Source: Sulfuricellaceae bacterium (GTDB taxonomy: Bacteria > Pseudomonadota > Gammaproteobacteria > Burkholderiales > UBA9220). Taken from it: 6,505 nucleotides of DNA. The stretch lies in the NCBI GenBank assembly GCA_019911985.1, contig JAIOJO010000078.1, positions 1 through 6,505 of the forward strand, given 5' to 3'. The notes under the pieces were generated by a model. It had not been told where the DNA came from, did no database searches, and worked only from the letters and a program-made list of their open reading frames with translations. The translations under genes and the position numbers were made by a program. Shown here one piece after another: positions 6,419 to 6,505 of this stretch. The stretch's first letter is position 1; every line of letters begins with the position of its first letter.

Positions 6419-6499
6419 CAGTGCTTTGTTGCGGGCCGCTTGTTTGGAATAACCAAACCGCGCGACCCGCGTCGCGCCCTGAAACCCGCTTGCCGCCGG
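6401..6499. repeat. Nested palindromic repeat, unit B, inverted diverged copy of unit A core
   Basis: The outer arms 6401-6415 (CCGGCAGCAAGCGGG) and 6485-6499 pair at 14 of 15 positions; GCGGG (6431-6435) pairs with CCCGC (6466-6470); the inner hairpin is GTTTGG (6442-6447), loop AATAA, CCAAAC (6453-6458). Read on the - strand, the core 6421-6473 aligns without gaps to unit A 6319-6371 at about 39 of 53 positions. An alternative hairpin CGCGAC/GTCGCG (6461-6466/6471-6476) is also possible. Its left outer arm overlaps the right outer arm of unit A. The repeat may continue past the window end. Confidence 0.75.
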
Positions 6500-6505
6500 C
6501 GCGGG

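Noticed and set aside
6284..6499. Terminal palindromes as a tRNA, CRISPR or intrinsic terminator
   Set aside because: No tRNA T-loop or anticodon pattern, only two diverged inverted units rather than regular direct repeats, and no T-run after any stem.

Overview
The window reads as chromosomal DNA of a fairly GC-rich proteobacterium. The aconitase B fragment is very close to gammaproteobacterial AcnB, and the chemoreceptor, YibF-like GST and EAL protein also fit a motile gamma- or betaproteobacterium. I cannot place it at genus level. No phage, plasmid, CRISPR or RNA genes were seen.

Layout. (1) 2-1225, + strand: the last 407 residues of aconitate hydratase B, with its 5' half outside the window. 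(2) 1235-1266: a hairpin in the 47-bp gap between two convergent genes. (3) 1273-3423, - strand: a complete 716-residue methyl-accepting chemotaxis protein whose large N-terminal sensor appears to be cytoplasmic. (4) 3424-3887: a 464-bp spacer between divergent genes, with an AT-rich patch near the chemoreceptor and a repeat near the next gene. (5) 3888-4538, + strand: a complete YibF-like glutathione S-transferase. (6) 4538-4691: a palindromic 154-bp element that touches the stop codons of the two convergent genes beside it. Its left 35 bp recurs, inverted, just upstream of the GST gene (32/35 identical), so the GST gene is bracketed by an inverted repeat. (7) 4690-6018, - strand: an EAL-domain c-di-GMP phosphodiesterase with a C-terminal Cache/YkuI_C-like sensor. 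(8) 6019-6505: a gene-poor end carrying two interleaved palindromes (6284-6418 and 6401-6499). Their cores are diverged inverted copies with compensatory base changes in the inner stem.

Functionally, the chemoreceptor and the c-di-GMP phosphodiesterase both point to control of motility or surface behaviour, but nothing links them in an operon: acnB and GST are on +, the other two on -, and every gene has its own spacer. acnB is a TCA-cycle housekeeping gene and GST a probable detoxification gene. I see no clear new multi-gene system. The most unusual content is the chemoreceptor topology and the structured intergenic repeats at gene boundaries.
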